The position numbers and the translations under genes are program-made. DNA of 64,000 bases, from NCBI RefSeq assembly GCF_901827155.1, contig NZ_LR594659.1:868001-932000 (forward strand), read 5' to 3'. Positions 63,115 to 64,000 of the stretch are shown in pieces. The first letter of the stretch is position 1, and the number at the start of each line of letters is the position of its first letter. Below the pieces are notes generated by a model. The model was not told where the DNA came from. It made no database searches and worked only from the letters and a program-made list of their open reading frames with translations. Source of the stretch: Variovorax sp. PBL-H6. Lineage in GTDB: Bacteria > Pseudomonadota > Gammaproteobacteria > Burkholderiales > Burkholderiaceae_C.

Positions 63115-64000
63115 ATGAGGTCCGCCAGAACATGGTTGATGGGACTGGTCCTCCTTTGGTATGGGAGTACTTTCGCCTGGGGCTTCGGTGTGAGCGCCCT
63201 CGGGCGGCCGGGCGGCGCGCCTGGAGCAGCGGCCAGCGCTGAAGCCGGGTCTCCCGCGGCCACTTCGCCCCGGCTCGTGGTCCTCATGCAGCTCGAAGGC
63301 GCGATCGGCCCGGCGTCTGCCGACTACGTGCGGCGCGGTCTTGCGCTGGCAGCCGCCAAGGACGCGAAGCTCGCGGTGCTCCAGATCGACACCCCCGGCG
63401 GGCTCGACACCTCGATGCGCAACATCGTCAAGGACATCCTCGTCTCCCGCGTGCCGGTCGCGACCTTTGTCGCACCCAGCGGTGCGCGGGCCGCCAGTGC
63501 CGGCACGTACATCCTCTATGCCAGCCACATCGCCGCGATGGCGCCCGCCTCCAATCTCGGCGCCGCGACACCCGTGGCCATCGGCATGCCGACGCCGGGC
63601 CGGGCGGACCCGAAGCCTGGCGGCAAGGACAACAAGGACGACAAGAGCGAAAGCGGCGAACAGCGCGGCAAGAGCGAGAAGGCGGCCGAGCCCACGGCCG
63701 ATGCCATGACGGCCAAGCGCCTGTCCGATGCCTCGGCCTACATCCGAAGCCTCGCGCAGCTGCGCAATCGCAACGCCGAATGGGCCGAGCAGGCGGTGCG
63801 CGAATCGGTCAGCCTCTCCGCGCAGGAGGCCCGGGCGAAGCGGGTGGTCGACTACGTCGCGCAGGACGTGGCCGACCTGCTGATGCAGGTCAACGGGCGC
63901 GACGTGGAGATGGAGCGCGGCTCCGTTCGGCTCGCCACGCAGCGCGCGCAGCTGCTGGTGTTCGAGGCCGACTGGCGCAGCCGCCTGCTGTCGGTGATCA
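63115..64000 (+). CDS. NfeD-family membrane serine protease, partial (runs off window)
   Basis: Open from ATG 63115 to the end of the window without a stop (295 codons seen). Signal/anchor segment TWLMGLVLLWYGSTFAWGFG, then a ClpP-fold SppA-like protease domain: VLMQLEGAIGPASADYVRRGL, LQIDTPGGLDTSMRNIVKDIL and GARAASAGTYILYASH with likely nucleophile Ser128. A Lys/Asp/Glu/Ser-rich stretch (about 163-200) is inserted before LRNRNAEWAEQAVRES, as in long NfeD proteins. The membrane and OB-fold parts should follow beyond the window. Confidence 0.85.
   Translation, partial: MRSARTWLMGLVLLWYGSTFAWGFGVSALGRPGGAPGAAASAEAGSPAATSPRLVVLMQLEGAIGPASADYVRRGLALAAAKDAKLAVLQIDTPGGLDTSMRNIVKDILVSRVPVATFVAPSGARAASAGTYILYASHIAAMAPASNLGAATPVAIGMPTPGRADPKPGGKDNKDDKSESGEQRGKSEKAAEPTADAMTAKRLSDASAYIRSLAQLRNRNAEWAEQAVRESVSLSAQEARAKRVVDYVAQDVADLLMQVNGRDVEMERGSVRLATQRAQLLVFEADWRSRLLSVI

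Noticed and set aside
63162..63180. Fourth copy of the recurring start-site motif on the minus strand
   Set aside because: Only about 14 bases match and it lies within the NfeD coding sequence, so chance cannot be excluded.

Overview
This is a 64 kb stretch of a GC-rich, gene-dense chromosome with no tRNA, 16S/23S rRNA, integrase, transposase or phage gene that I can see. Gene content and protein style (Bug/TTT-family binding proteins, a tphR-C-A2-A3-B-A1 cluster, a nic cluster, many LysR/IclR regulators, interspersed C/G-rich palindromic repeats) suggest a betaproteobacterium of the Burkholderiales, most likely Comamonadaceae and perhaps Variovorax. The genus is an inference from memory; no database was searched.

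Layout. 0-3.4 kb: thioesterase, an Atm1/HMT1-type ABC exporter carrying an in-frame repeat insertion, and a 2-hydroxyacid dehydrogenase. 3.5-13.5 kb: a ten-gene run, five genes of a Liv-type ABC importer followed by nicC-E-D-X-F (lower pathway of aerobic nicotinate degradation), with a convergent TetR regulator whose promoter shares an AT-rich motif with the promoter region of the run. 13.6-18.2 kb: a LysR gene and a gltIJKL-type glutamate/aspartate importer with an internal and a distal terminator. 18.5-31.6 kb: a reverse-strand set of TRAP transporter, acyl-CoA ligase, two acyl-CoA dehydrogenases, thiolase and fused hydratase/dehydrogenase, resembling the pim operon for dicarboxylic acid beta-oxidation, divergent from a LysR gene. 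30.7-36.8 kb: a LysR gene, a 27-bp palindrome, and a five-gene operon (YcaC-like hydrolase, XapX protein, amidohydrolase, DoxX protein, MFS-monooxygenase fusion) whose substrate is unknown. 36.8-40.5 kb: hydrolase remnant, DUF1330, RadC-like, pyrC, NYN-domain and DUF3025 genes. 40.5-46.2 kb: a complete terephthalate dioxygenase cluster in the classical Comamonas order. 46.3-54.7 kb: htpX behind a sigma-32-like promoter, a large FAD protein, a multi-PAS kinase with FixJ-type regulators and two decayed genes, then rnpB. 54.7-64 kb: S4-domain protein, NUDIX-metallo-beta-lactamase fusion, Bug protein, a branched-chain-type 2-oxoacid dehydrogenase operon split by a 1 kb inverted-repeat composite, and the start of an NfeD protease running off the end.

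Taken together, the window is a catabolic accessory landscape: uptake and ring cleavage of N-heterocyclic and aromatic acids (nicotinate products to maleate/fumarate, terephthalate towards protocatechuate), CoA-dependent degradation of probable dicarboxylates, and amino-acid uptake, each next to its own regulator. The most unusual features are the repeat-derived peptide inside the ABC exporter, the inverted-repeat/hexanucleotide composite between E1-alpha and E1-beta, a short motif recurring at three gene starts, the uncharacterised LysR-YcaC-XapX-amidohydrolase-DoxX-MFS system, and a pseudouridine-synthase-like protein lacking the catalytic aspartate.
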